A stretch of 64,000 bases of DNA from Sipunculus nudus (lineage: Eukaryota > Annelida > Sipuncula > Golfingiida > Sipunculidae). The notes beneath the pieces were generated by a model that was not told the origin of the DNA, searched no databases, and worked only from the letters and a program-made list of their open reading frames with translations. Both the position numbers and the translations under genes were made by a program. Below are positions 25,740 through 37,393 of this stretch, in pieces; positions within the stretch are counted from its first letter, which is position 1, and each line of letters opens with the position of its first letter. Location of the stretch: the NCBI GenBank assembly GCA_026874595.1, contig CM049320.1, positions 6,943,464-7,007,463 of the forward strand, written 5' to 3'.

Positions 25740-27053
25740 CAGGGGGATGGAGAGATGAGTCACGCCTGATGACATCAGACAGGTGGTCCTGCTCCTCCTT
25801 CGTTTCTATGGAAACCAGGTCGCTCTTGCGTTTCTTACACCAACGGTTTGCGTCTTCCCAGTTGATCTTTTCCTCTTGTTGAAACCGGTAGCAGGAGATT
25901 CCTGAAGCTGTTTTAAAGGTGTACCCCATACCGGTGTCGCATCCTTCAATAATAATATTTCATATTATAATTACGGGCATGAGTGTGTGTTGGTATGGCA
26001 TATTTGAGTGGTTCAATTTCCGGGCAGGTGGCGCTACTGTTTGAAACTATTTACACATGCTTCGTGGTGAGTGCAGAATATAGGGAAGAAGCATCAATGT
26101 ATAATTAACATTCAAGTTATATATAATATAATATGAAAACTTAGACTTCTATAGCTGTCATGGGACAGTCACGAATCGCATCTAAATTGTTACAAGATGA
26201 TGTATACACCGTAATATGTTAAAATTAACGTGCTTGGCATTAATAATACTGAGGCTGATTGTCAATTTGATACATTTGCTGGTGAAGTCGGATGTGAACA
26301 TTTTGGAAATATTAATTATAACTTTCTATAAAGATGTTACAACTGTACGTATTGTTCCGCATACCCTAAATGGCCTTATTTTAATATCTCAACTGGATAT
26401 GTATCATTTATAAACATGTACTGTGAAAAAAAACTGATGTTATACCTATACATGTAAATGTTTGTATGCACGACCATTGTGGTATAACCCACCTTTTCTC
26501 CCTTTTTCATCCGGCTGTGATGGGATACAGTCTAAATTTAGAAAATATGATAAAATAAATTCCTTATGAGGTAAATCGGAACAGAACAAAATACAAAAAG
26601 GCGTTGACAAGAACTTCGCTTTTGACATATTTATTGTCAAATGATAGTGAGAGACCTCTAGCGGTCAAATATTTTATTTTACCTTTACACTTCCAGTAGT
26701 CACAGTTGTGGGCAGAAACCGATGACGTATCCTCCTTTTGCCACGGCAACCGCGTGCACTGGTTGCTACAGTAACGGGCAACATGACAGTAAAAGGAACC
26801 GTCCACCCAACATGTTTTCAGAAGACACTCGGCTTTCGAGATATTCTGAGGCATATTTCGGTGACTGCTTTGAATAACCCGATGATTAACCACCCGGATG
26901 AATAAACGTCCCTTAGTCCATGTGTTTACGGCTGAAATGACACAAGATAAAATAAAAGAAATCCTCTAATCAAAGGTAAGAATACGTCCTCATACACAGG
27001 CTTTAATACTGTAACCTTGTCTTTAAAATGCATTCACTCAACTTCTTGGTATA

Positions 27054-27091
<38 letters not shown>

Positions 27092-30000
27092 ATATATCAG
27101 TTTATTGACCAAACTTGTCTAAATAGTTTTTTCAGTATGTGATATAATTTATTTCATGGTGGTTGTTTGTATTATTGTTTATTTTGCCTGGTACAATATA
27201 CTTGGCAGTATAATTTATTGAGAATAGAGCTTACCCGGATCCTTTTCTCTATTTGTTTCATTCATAATAAAAATGATTCAATAATAAAACAAGAAACTTA
27301 AAGCTGCCCATTCACCTACCTTTTATAAATGAATTTATGTGATTTCGGGTTCCTCTGTGTATATATATATATATATAAATGATCTAAGGGTAATTGTTGT
27401 TGTGAAACGTTCTTATAAGCCTTTCGTGAAGGATGTATGGACTTGTTTATCAACAACATGTTTGTAAACAAAGCAATATTGACAAACGAGACATACATGT
27501 AACTTAAGGTTGCATATAATATTATGCGGAGGTCACTTGATGCAAAATGCTATTTGCAAAGCTCTGGTTTTTCTTACTTGCTGCCAGATGTCCTTGTTTA
27601 TTTTTTTTTTATTATTTTGACGGGCCCCCACATATTATAAACACGTTGATATAAAAAAAAAAAAAAAAAACCAGCCTTTGTGCGGTGATATCAAAGTTTT
27701 CTGGCCTGTTTTTATGAAAGCTCCAAGGGATTAAATTTAGTTTATTAAGATCAGATAGGTGATTGGGCCCCTTTTTTGTCATTGAAGAAGGTGCTAATGT
27801 TGAATACAGATCACCTCAAGGAAAGGAGTGTGTTGTATGAAAATTGGCGATGAGGATATTTGGATGATTTAATAACGAAAGCATATTTTATTTTATATTG
27901 ATACGTCTGTTTAAAAACAGCTAGTAACACGAGATTCAAGTGAAACGTTTAGTATCTTCAAAGTATTATTTTAATTTACTAATTTTTTTTTTTGGGGGGG
28001 GGGGGGGGGTGTTCTTGGGCCACCTTTGTTACGGCCACCGCAACGTTTGGTAGGGGTTTCAAACAAAACTGTACACACTCTGGACCCCCATCTTGACCTG
28101 ATGACCTTTCAAGCGCTTTCGTTAGGCCCGACAGCCATGAGACTTCGGGATAAATTTGAAGTCATTATTGATAAAGCATATGGTTAAACCTTTATTTTTG
28201 TTATGATATCAGTTATTGCTTAATAATATCTGGTACTGCGCTGCTAGGACGCCGATGGCGATTGCATTTCGATCTCACTGCGCTTTTCAATCCACGGCGA
28301 CCCCGCGCGTTAATTTTTGTGCATGTTTAATATTGGTCGGCGCTCACGGTGACCATAATATTATGACGACTCAAAGAGACACTATCTCGCTCCTACAAAG
28401 CTCAAAAAGGCCTCATTACACTCTAGCTGCGCTCTAAGGCGATCTGGCCCATTTTAAGGACAGCTGACTATAAGTCATCTGAGCTATAGTACTGATCCAT
28501 TGTCCGTCCGCCCTTTGCCCGTTAGACTGATATCTTTTGGCAGTTAACCCGACGAATCATAAATTTGGCAAAATGTAAGATGTGCCAAAGATCTCCAACC
28601 AAATGAAAACTAAGTCACTGCGACTTGGTCCCTTCGAGAATTAAGAAAAACCCTCAATTTTCAATTGAAAACCTATTATCACACTTCCGGGCTGCCTTAT
28701 ATCATACCCACACAACTGTTTTTTTTTCATATTTACCATTAATATTTCCCTATATAGTTCATATGTGCATGCCAGAAATTATGGGCTCTAAGATAATGAC
28801 AAAAAAATCAGGAAATATATTTACTCACTTTACATGATAATTTTTATGAAGCTAGAGACTTTTTATCAGGGATATAATATTATTCTATCAAGATTCATTT
28901 GTATACCTAAAATTAGATCTGAATTTTGTAATTTTTTAAGTCATTAGCATAAATATAAAATCAGTACTTTACGTTTTTCCAAACTTTGACCATGGCACTT
29001 TTTTTCATGTGATTCAATTTTCACAGCAGGTACACATAAGGAATAAATCTGTTCTATTTTGAAATTTGAAAAAAAAGCTTAAAATAGGCTAGATATTGTA
29101 GTTTTCTCAGAGGCTCTGATGTATTCATTTGCTTCGTCAAGCTCAAGGCAACCCAGTTATGGTCACTGCAGCCCTGCCTGGGTAATCTTATTATTGATGA
29201 AACACTGATCCAGTGTCAAAGGTATACAGTTATTCTTATGTGCCCCCCCCCCCCGCCTCAACTAATGGCATCGCAATAATTGTTATTGTTTGAACTGTAT
29301 TTCTTAATTGTAAAGCTGTTTCCACTCCAATGTACAAATATTTTCTTGAAATAGTAATTCCACGAGTAGTCAAGAAGATGCCATGATGTGGTAATTAGCA
29401 ATTTTAAAGAAATAATTTCCTTTTAAATAATTTAAACGAATTAAATTATAATTAAACCCATTAGAAGGCATAATGTCATAATATACGAGTCAAATCATGA
29501 TTTGCAATTGTGGATTCAGTATCATATGTGATTTTCAGATATTTATTGTTTTGCAAATTAAAAATATTTATAATCTTTTATAATAAAGTAGATTCATCTG
29601 TGTGCATAATGTGGTGTTACCTTTACCTAATTAGCTATAAATGTTGATGCAATTTAGAATTGTGAATCAAGTGAAATATTCAGAAATATATGTATATATA
29701 TAATACATAATGTTAATGTAAAGTCAAATATTTAAACTAGGAAACAAAAATTGATTTAATAAAAAAGGAGGATTTAATGAAAACATTTATTAATTATTTT
29801 CCTGTCTCAGTAGAATGGGAATTAAACTTATTTGCTTTGTTTTTCCATCACTTTGTCTGTTTAGAAATATTTAATAATTATGAATCAACTTTTTTTCCCC
29901 GTAAGCATTGTTGAATTAAATTCATATCCTGTATGAATATATGCAAGGGTATTGTAACTCCAACCATCCCCCTCCCTGCCATTGAGTCCTTGCACCTGTG

Positions 30001-30753
30001 TACTGGGGAAAATAGTTTTACTGCAACTGCATAAAATTTATTAAAAAAGAAAATATATACAGAGGTATAAAGGTGTTGTAACTCCCATCATCCCCCCCCC
30101 CCAACACACACCCACACTCACCATCAAGTCCGTCCACCTGTGGAGTAGGAAAGTTATTGCAAATGTAAACATTTTATAAAATAGAAAAAATGGTTTAATA
30201 AAACAAATAGGTTTTAACTGGACAAATATATAAACTGCTGAATTGTCAAAAGCTTATCAAAAAAGCAAACCAATGATCATGGTAATAGCATATATAGATC
30301 GTATATTCACAATCTGCTTACATGCTTTTGTTCAACCTTAGGAAACACATGATCAGATCACAAAATATTATTTTTAATACTTTCTTCAATCATATCTACC
30401 AACCATGGGCTATATTACCTCTTCTTCTCAGACCTTATCTCATGCCTCCTCCAACTTTTCAGGTAATATCGAGCATACGTTTCCAGACACTAAATATTTG
30501 CTAGCAAATTATAGTGTAATTCAGGTTTTTAAAACATGAAAATATCAAATATGTTACATGACGGTGTATCGAGTTTCATTACTGTGCACGTTCATCTGTA
30601 ACAATTTATACGTAAAAAGAATCCTTTATAGAGACCTATCCGGGGACATTATTTCTGATTTTGTTGTGAGATAATTAATGTGAATCCACACTTACGTATA
30701 TGATGGCTAGCTGTGTGCCATGTTAACAGGACCAATGTGACGATAGCAAACAT
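25164..30753 (-). CDS. Secreted PAN/apple plus C-type lectin protein
   Basis: Four minus-strand exons join in phase 1 throughout: 30753-30696 (signal peptide), 26931-26683 (PAN/apple-like), 25943-25740 and 25411-25164 (C-type lectin), for 759 nt and 252 residues. The N-terminus MFAIVTLVLLTWHTAS is a typical signal peptide. The PAN-like part has seven cysteines, including KAECLLKTC and CHVARYCSNQC. The lectin part shows CDTG, SCYRF, the WEDANRWC helix, DLVSIET, YTNW and YGLICES, in the normal order. It should be an extracellular sugar- or ligand-binding protein, possibly in immunity or adhesion; that role is inference from the families. The two cysteines of the internal lectin disulfide are missing. 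Intron 1 is 3.76 kb and full of repeats; intron 3 holds an ATT microsatellite. Confidence 0.72.
25600..25738. repeat. ATT/AAT trinucleotide microsatellite
   Basis: The core is an uninterrupted ATT run at about 25671-25737, with impure AT-rich flanks. It lies in the last intron of the PAN/lectin gene, two bases from the 5' splice site. The poly-asparagine frame read through it on the minus strand is spurious. Confidence 0.92.
25740..25943 (-). CDS. First C-type lectin exon of the PAN/lectin gene
   Basis: Residues GCDTGMGYTFKTASGISCYR lead to INWEDANRWCKKRKSDLVSI and ETKEEQDHL, the N-terminal half of a long-form C-type lectin domain with cysteines C0, C0' and C1. The acceptor is TATTGAAG and the donor CCCTG|GTTAAT; both edges are phase 1. 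The ATT microsatellite begins directly after the donor. Confidence 0.8.
25950..26680. other. Second intron of the PAN/lectin gene, no further feature
   Basis: This is AT-rich intronic sequence. The open frames seen here lack coding features. The minus-strand frame at 26446-26640 reads beyond the donor of the PAN exon. Confidence 0.5.
26683..26931 (-). CDS. PAN/apple-like domain exon of the PAN/lectin gene
   Basis: A long pyrimidine tract and TCATTTCAG precede 83 residues; the donor is TGTAAAG|GTAAAA. Features are VVNHRVIQSS, ISKAECLLKTC, GSFYCHVARYCSNQC and HNCDYWKC. The cysteine pattern and the final DYWKC resemble PAN/apple domains found before lectin domains in mollusc proteins; the domain name is from memory of such patterns. 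Confidence 0.65.
27055..27097. repeat. TA microsatellite
   Basis: This is an almost pure alternating TA tract with one TTTA interruption, in intron 1 of the PAN/lectin gene. Confidence 0.95.
27291..27591 (+). repeat. Left part of a split dispersed repeat
   Basis: The text from AAACTTAAAGCTGCCCATTC to about CTTGCTGCCAGAT matches, on the opposite strand, 40880-41160. Shared phrases include ATGATCTAAGGGTAA, CTTGAAGGATG-like sequence and AACTTGTTTAT. In the 41-kb copy this part runs straight into the sequence that here restarts at 31549, so the repeat has been split. Confidence 0.75.
27605..27795 (-). repeat. Left terminal inverted repeat of the 3.95-kb insertion
   Basis: This is the reverse complement of about 31365-31540. 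It carries an A run after ACACGTTGATATA and about 30 extra bases before AGATAGGTGATT compared with the right arm. Confidence 0.7.
28455..29200 (+). repeat. Dispersed repeat, copy 1
   Basis: It begins CAGCTGACTATAAGTCATCT and matches 38263 onward in the same orientation. Both have the GTCCGTCCG block and a CCAAAATTTTGCA-type phrase. Similarity fades towards the 3' side, so the end is approximate. No coding frame. Confidence 0.65.
29201..30695. other. Interior of the 3.95-kb insertion, no gene apart from the exon at its end
   Basis: The sequence is AT-rich with C runs at 29243-29254 and 30092-30102. Two passages around 29950-30010 and 30070-30140 resemble each other (GTATTGTAACTCCAACCATC and GTGTTGTAACTCCCATCATC, each followed by ACCTGTG). 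Confidence 0.45.
30696..30753 (-). CDS. Signal-peptide exon of the PAN/lectin gene
   Basis: ATG begins 19 codons (MFAIVTLVLLTWHTASHHI) plus one base, ending at a strong donor ATAC|GTAAGTG. The leftover C joins CC of the next exon to give a proline codon. The exon lies within the segment bounded by inverted repeats at about 27592 and 31548. Confidence 0.6.
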
Positions 30754-31364
30754 GCTGCTTGCTGTTGTTGAAGTCTCTTTATGCCGATAACGAAACACAC
30801 AGCAGTAGAAATTAGCATGAAATCCACTAACAATTTGTCGTCTAACCTGTCATGTAATCTAATTAAAACACCCATTATAAGACACTATTGTTAGATTTGT
30901 ACCATTAACGGCAAAAAAATCCCAGAGCAGCAAAAATATAGACAAGTTAAACGTATCAGCATTAAAAGAAATTGATATTTTTAGATAAATAATATCAAAC
31001 CTATGTTAACAATACACAGTTTATTGTGGAGCATATTGACAAATTTCCCTGTTCCCAGCTCTATAGCCTGAGTTCCATCCGTTTCCCTCTTCACTGAAAA
31101 ATACAGCTGTCAGGCTTTCATGTCAGGGTTGTCAGATGCTTCTTTGTAAAATAAACGGTTGTCAAATTATTGATCCATTACCATCAGCGTGACAGATTTA
31201 CAGTATTTAAAAATAAATTTAAAATAATACGGCAGTGACCTGCTGGTCAAACTGCTTATTCAAGACGGGCAGGTGAAAATAATTGTCGCAGTATCCACGG
31301 GATACTGCTGTCGAGAGAAGGATATCCGATTGAGCCAAGAACGGAAGTGAAGATCGGCTTTTAT

Positions 31365-31540
31365 GTACCAAATGATTTTTTTTCATGTATTCTTCAAAGG
31401 GGCCTTAATCACCTATCTGGAGCTTCGATTAAAATAGACCAGAAAACTTGGATATCACCGCACACAGGCTTCTTGTTTGGTTTACATAAACGTGCTTATA
31501 ATATGTGGAGGCCCGTCAAAATAATCAAAACAAATTCAAC
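31365..31540 (+). repeat. Right terminal inverted repeat of the 3.95-kb insertion
   Basis: It reads AATCACCTATCTGG, GATATCACCGCAC and GGCCCGTCAAAATAAT, each the reverse complement of a phrase in the left arm. Confidence 0.7.
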
Positions 31541-31548
31541 AACAACAT

Positions 31549-33045
31549 CTTAGACGGGGCAGAATTTCAGAAAATGTCCATATTTAAATTCCTGGAGGCA
31601 AATCGTGTTAATGCATTGCATACAGTCTTTTTAGGGGTAATGAAGGGTGCTGAATCCGAATCTGCTGTATGCCCAGCGCGCAAACGATGGCAAATACCTC
31701 AAAATTGATGGTTTCCATGGCAACCTTGGATAATTTTGCAGGAATGATGATGTTTAAGAAAACGGCTATAACTTGGTTAATTTTATACGTAAATCATTGG
31801 AATAAACTGCAAAATGTTGCAAACTGAAATGTTTCTCCTTTAGGTGTAGTGTTATGGCATTGCAGAATTTGCATATTATGCTGTATGCAAATAAATGCAA
31901 ATTATGGGTTAAAATTTCAACTTTTTATCTTAAAACATATCTTTAAATCCATCTATCTTTTAAAATACAACATCCCTTAGCTTTTAATCTTTTCAAGTGA
32001 AAATGCACATTAATATAGAAAAAAAGTTAAGAGTATTTCCTATTTCCATATCATATTTGGATAATAATGAATATTTATGTCACCCTATCGCAATATCATT
32101 TTCCAGGTCATTTCACAGGCCCTGTTTAGACATGGATATATTCCTAGGCCCCCAATTCCTTCGAGAGCTTTCCTCAGAATACAGAGTGTTCTTAGGATCT
32201 TTTACCTGTTGAACAAACGATGAGAATCACATTCATGATTTTTTTCCCTTTTGTCAGGATAATTTGCATATTTTGCATAAATTTGCATAATTAAGCAGAT
32301 GATCGGCTATCCATTAAATTCATTCTAAAATATGTGATATGATAACTTAAAAATTATACTTTTTGCAAGTGTTTTAGTTTCTATTTTATTAAAGCAAGTT
32401 TTTTTTTCATATTGAATGTTTAATGGTATGGATCCATAAAGTATAGAGGAATTTTAGGAGAAAATTATATTCCTGGTAGATATTCTATGCCGCACCGGCT
32501 GTCAATCATGCTGAGCCATAATGACCGACTTCTTTCCATCTGCCCATCCTTCTTGCCAAAAAATAAGCACAAATTCGTAACCATCCTATTTCATTGTCAG
32601 CTAATGTTCTTTATCAAAACCTGAAGTATACCCAACTCGAAAATGGCTGGAAACGGCTAAAAGGTGATGGTTTCCATGGCAACCTGTTCGAATTTTACAA
32701 TAATGCTAATTTTAAAGAAATTCTTATAATTCTGTTGGTTTTAAACATGAAACTTTTAAATAAACACCTAAGTGCAAGACTCTGAACTGTTGTGCTTCAG
32801 GTGTATTTCTGTGACAATGCATGATTTGCATACTATGAGATATGCAAATATATGCATACTGTTTTGAAAAAATAGCATTTGATTATGTTTAAACATATTT
32901 TTAAAGAGTGCCATCATTCATAATAAAACTTCATTCAGCATGCAATTTACATTTGGTAAAAGAACCCATAAAGAGAATAAAAAAGTTACATTTGCTCCAA
33001 TGTTGTGTATCTGATATTTACATACCCTGAATATTCATTAACACT
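31549..33045 (+). repeat. Right part of the split dispersed repeat
   Basis: It matches the reverse complement of 39385-40880 over about 1.5 kb, for example GGAGGCAAATCGTGTTAATG, AAACGGCTATAACTTGGTTA and CTGTCAATCATGCT-type phrases. It contains two diverged internal copies of a module starting GATGGTTTCCATGGCAACC, at about 31708 and 32667. Open frames here are short and not supported as genes. Confidence 0.85.
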
Positions 33046-33329
33046 TACATTTATTCCTCCTTTCAAGACAAGTGATTATTTCTGTAACTGGCTAATTTCT
33101 GTGTTAGCTTTACTTAACATTTACAAATAACCCTCCTGAATAAAGTCCCGTAGTGGTGCAGTGTAATAGCTTTACAAGCTTTTAAATAACAAAACATTTT
33201 ATTATTCTGTTATCTAAATGTTTAGTTCAAATAGATAGAATATATATAATAAATAAAGGAAATTATTCATATACTTAATATTCAACTAAACTAGTACTTG
33301 TAGTATCAAGGGGGGGGGGGGGGGGGGGA

Positions 33330-33708
33330 GTTCATGAAGCAACAACTGTCAAGACATCTGATCCAGACCTTGATGTCTCATCTCTTAGGGCTGACCATGA
33401 AGAGGCTGATAGCAGGCTGATTTTACATTGTACTCATGCTAATGTGGACACGTTAGTTGTGTCATGGCGTTATACAGTGGTGCTTCTCCTGCTCTTGGCA
33501 CACTTTGATAAGATACGATGTACAGGACTCTTCATGAAAGCTGGTACTTCGACCGCTCAAAAATATATCCAAGTACACCACATTGTCAAGTTGCTCTGTG
33601 AGAATCAAGTACGCACACTACTTTGATTTCATGCCATTACTGGCTGTGATAGTGTCTCAAATCAGTGTCCATGGTAAGAAAAAAGCATGGGATTTTTTTC
33701 TAAGGACA
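33330..33708 (+). pseudogene. 5' piece of the dead HEEAD-type gene
   Basis: The frame runs 98 codons from a G run to the TGA at 33624. The same frame then continues FHAITGCDSVS. After a frameshift near 33660 another frame gives QISVHGKKKAWDFF. The upstream part of the gene is missing; the sequence before it is a 19-base G run. Confidence 0.7.
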
Positions 33709-33722
33709 CAGGAGCGTAGATC

Positions 33723-33815
33723 GGGGGGGGGGGGGGATGCATCCCCGCATGATTTTAGGTGCTGGTGGGGGGGGGGGGGGGGTTGTGTGTAATATCATCC
33801 TCCCCCCCCCCCCCC
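33723..33815. repeat. Cluster of poly-G and poly-C runs
   Basis: Runs of 14 G (33723-33736), 16 G (33767-33782) and 14 C (33802-33815) occur within 93 bp. The G and C runs could pair as a hairpin, or the G runs could form quadruplexes. Confidence 0.9.
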
Positions 33816-33830
33816 TCCAAAGGTTTCTAT

Positions 33831-36800
33831 GGGGGAAAAAAGCAAAACTATTGTAATTATGCAATACATGCCAGTTAATAGTATTAATATTTTGTAACGA
33901 ACGTTGTGAGGTATTGAAGTGACAACTGTCTCGCGTCGTCAAACATTCAATGATCGTTAATTCGTTATTCAGAGTTTCACCACAGGTTTCCCGTATATTT
34001 TGTTTCTTCAATGGAGATACGCTCATAATACTTAATTACAGCCTGACCGTAATTACTATAATTGTTAAGTATACAAATTGATATGCAGACAAGGACCTCC
34101 ATAGCTCTACAGCTATATGATAATCTATTAATCATATGAATTAATATTTAATTATTCTACAAATAACCCATTCTCATAATTTATAACGCATTCAGTCTTA
34201 AAGCACGGTAAACCAGCAAAAAAAAAAAAAAAAAAATGAACAATTTTATCAACAAAATTAAATTTAAGGTATCTTTATATTCCAACAGTATACTTTCCTT
34301 AGGTTCTATAGTAAGTTGATTGAATAGGAAAAATAAATGTCTATTTCAAGATTTTCAAATTTCATTGAAGGAAAATCAAACCTTCAAAATCGTTCCAATA
34401 TAAAAGGTCAGTGTAGACATAGTTTATACATTCGTTTATTGTTTATTTTGGACACCAAAGAATTCTGGAACTAACAGGCATAGTTATGTATTTTAGACAA
34501 TATGTATAAGGGAAATTATAAGAAATTTCTATAAAGGACAGAAAAACAGAAAAATTGCTTGCGGGAATAGTTAAAGATTCTTTTTCACATTTATAACTAT
34601 ATCTTATATAGAATCATCACAACAAATTCATTGCAAAAAAAGCATTCATAAAATTAAGCAGACAGGTGTAATGGTCTTCTTTAAGTATTTAATCAATAAA
34701 CATAGAAAAGCTCTTCAGACGTATTTATAAAAAATGTAAGGAACTCTGAGGAAAAAGGTTGCAGATCTATCATAGATGTTCAGTTGTGAAAACTCAACTT
34801 TAATATTTGAAATATTGAAAGATTATGTATATATATATAATTATATCATTTATGTAAATCTCAGTTGTAATGTCTTATAAATCATACAATTCGATTGCTT
34901 TCATATGTTGCTAAGAAAACGCATGAACATTAGTAACATGTATTTATCAATTTGAAATATATAGTTTGGGTCAGAAACAGTGGGTCAGAGAGGCTGGAAT
35001 TTAAATATTTTTTTTACATATTTTTTTTACCAGGGAACAAGTTTGTAAATTTTCAATTTTCCATCTGTCTTAGAAGTCAAAGACATAATAGTGGAACAAC
35101 CCCTCCAAGCTTCATGCATTTAGAATGAATAGTTAAAAAATAATAACTTACGGAAACTTGTTACATTTAAGCAACATTTTTTTTTTTGCAGATAATTAGG
35201 GCCATGTCCATTTGTTAGGTTAAAGTCTCCAAATTTACAAAACTTTTGCAGATACATGGCTTAAAATTTTGCATATTTGCTATTGGGAAAATTGAAATTA
35301 TCAACATGAAGTATTTAGCAAATCTGAGATGGTCATTCAAGAGGTATTTGTTGATTTCACATGGAATGACCAAAACATGAAAACCATTCCTACGGATTTG
35401 ATACCCTTTTTTGTAGATGAAAACTTAGTATCATCATTATTATTATTTTACCTGTAATATAGTAAAAGTTGAGCACATTAGAATGAAGGAAACTTGATTT
35501 TATAAAATGTATGGCTCCGACTCCAGTTCTTAAATATATCAGACCTGATTTTTATCATATGCTTTGGCAGTAAAGGGCAGACATTGACATTTATGGAAAT
35601 TGATGAGAAAATGTGCGTCTTGGCTTAAAAACAGTGGATGTAACTCCTGCTGCATATACTTGGCAATTAAATACAGTTAGTGATTTTTTTTTATAAATCC
35701 TGGCCATTGTGGCTAATGATGAGTTATAAAGTCACTCCAGCAAGTTTCTACTTCTTTTAGGCAAGTTCTGACCCCTTTTAATACTACTGAATTTAAATGC
35801 AAAGTATCAGCATAAGAAGTAAAGCATGCTCATTAAAGTTTACCTTTAACATGGAAACTTTAAGCAATCTTGAAATTTCATACTGTATCACTGACTAACT
35901 GCATTTCAACTTCACAAACAGAAGCGAAAGGAGGCGCCAAACATTCGGGCATTTCTTTGACTAGATGACAAGAAACTTCTGCGACATCTAGCACTTAAAG
36001 CGTTCATACTACTGTACCATTTAAGAAGATAAGAACTTAACTAATATGTTTCTCCACTGCATTTTACCTGATTCCGCCATATGATCATCAATACAGGGCA
36101 TGATAAGAAACGACTCAAATGATGATAAAAATATATCTATACAGTTTACTTCTGACAACCCATTTAATTTTATTTCATTATTTATCGTGCTTGATAAAAC
36201 CCTTTTAATCAAGCTTTGTAAAAAGAGTTTGCTTAGCATTTCATTTTCCGGATATCTGCAGGTTGATAAGGAATATAATTTTGATAATTTTAATTTTATC
36301 CCGTTTATTATTAATTATCGTTGTTTATATTATAATTTTCTTTTGAGTGATTTATCATTTATCTATTTTTTGGTTTATTCATTTAGTTGTGGGTTCATTT
36401 ATTTGTTTATTAACAATATCACTTCTTCTAGACTTAAATACTTAAAGGAATACCTGATACTAGTTCTATTCTAAGTCCTGTAGCAGTGTATACTGTTATG
36501 ATCAAGTTGATATCTAGATACCTGATCTCAGATCATCCATTCTCATGGTTATAATTTTAAACAGAAACAAAATACAAAATATTACTGTCATAAAATAATG
36601 TGCAGGAGAATTTGTTTATTGCTGAAGTTAGAGAGATAGATTAAGTTATTAAAATCCACGAAGCATATTGTGTTATTTTGTTATTTTCGAGTTTCTTTTC
36701 GAGTTATCTCCTTGAAGGCTTGATATATCCTTCATTGTACACTGTACACTTTTGATTGTTTTATTACTATATATTATGCAATGAACTTCCCGTGCACACA
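33831..36800. other. AT-rich interior of the 3.28-kb transposon, nothing recognised
   Basis: Neither strand shows motif-bearing frames. Short A and T runs and scattered TA tracts are present. Confidence 0.4.
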
Positions 36801-36812
36801 AACATCCACCAA

Positions 36813-36813
<1 letters not shown>

Positions 36814-36870
<57 letters not shown>

Positions 36871-36874
36871 CACA

Positions 36875-36935
<61 letters not shown>
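36814..36935. repeat. Two adjacent TA microsatellites
   Basis: Pure TA at 36814-36864 and 36878-36935 is separated by CACATACACACGCA. The overlapping Tyr-Ile frames here are not genes. Confidence 0.95.
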
Positions 36936-36938
<3 letters not shown>

Positions 36939-37036
36939 TAACCATCCCCCTCCCCCGAGGTCTGAAAACCTGTCTACGCCATTGCATGGACATCACAAAG
37001 ATCTAAGTTGCCTTGGGAAGGGTGCTCTCACACTAA

Positions 37037-37390
37037 GGCCAAAAAAAAAATAAAAAATAAAAGGTATGGTTCTCAGGCAGCGCCCGCATCAATTTTAAAC
37101 CCCCGCATCAAACATTTTTTTTTATTTTCAATAGAAACTTACCAATTTTTAGCTGCAGCTGCACGGACATTTCTATCAAGAAGATATCATACAATTTCCT
37201 TTGTCATTTAGTGCTTTTATGTGTTTAGCCAAAAATATTCTGTTATTATCATGCTTTTCCCTTATTATTTGACATTTTCATCGAAATATACAAAAAAAAA
37301 AAAAAAAAAAATTAGAATAAAAAAACCGCCCGCCCGCATTGATTTTTGAAAAAAGTGCCTGAGTACCATACCTTTTTTTTGATTTTGGCC
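37037..37390. mobile_element. 354-bp Harbinger-like MITE
   Basis: The ends are GGCCAAAA on the left and, read inward, GGCCAAAATC on the right, each followed by A-rich sequence and AAGGTATGGT then CTCAGGCA. TAA flanks both sides (37034-37036 and 37391-37393), the 3-bp TWA duplication typical of PIF/Harbinger elements. The inner parts hold GCCCGC-rich words. It interrupts the dead HEEAD-type gene. Confidence 0.75.
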
Positions 37391-37393
37391 TAA

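Larger units (their letters stand above)
27592..31548. mobile_element. ~3.95-kb insertion with ~180-bp terminal inverted repeats
   Basis: The ends are inverted copies of one another: 27605-27795 and about 31365-31540 share ATTATTTTGACGGGCC, CACATATTATAA, GTGCGGTGATATC, AAGTTTTCTGG and AGATAGGTGATT. The segment sits between two parts of a repeat that are contiguous in the copy at 39385-41160, which serves as an empty site. No transposase frame was found inside. It contains a second dispersed repeat (28455-29200), two C/G runs and the signal-peptide exon of the PAN/lectin gene. The exact ends are uncertain by a few bases and no clear target duplication is visible. Confidence 0.6.
33709..36984. 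mobile_element. ~3.28-kb DNA transposon inserted in the dead gene, hAT-like ends
   Basis: The left end CAGGAGCGTAGATC and the right end, read inward as CAATGGCGTAGACAG, are short imperfect inverted repeats. Flanks TAAGGACA (33701-33708) and CATGGACA (36985-36992) agree at 6 of 8 bases, an 8-bp target duplication of hAT type. The interior is AT-rich with G/C runs near both ends of the left side, and no transposase was recognised. Frames at 36021-36239 and 36100-36474 overlap on opposite strands and look like low-complexity AT sequence. Confidence 0.55.

Noticed and set aside
25557-25775. Poly-asparagine open frame
   Set aside because: It is translation of an ATT microsatellite in an intron.
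28216-28437. 73-codon frame
   Set aside because: It has no motif, lies in repeat-rich insertion DNA, and has no splice context.
36756-37053. Tyr-Ile repeat open frames on both strands
   Set aside because: They are translations of TA microsatellites.
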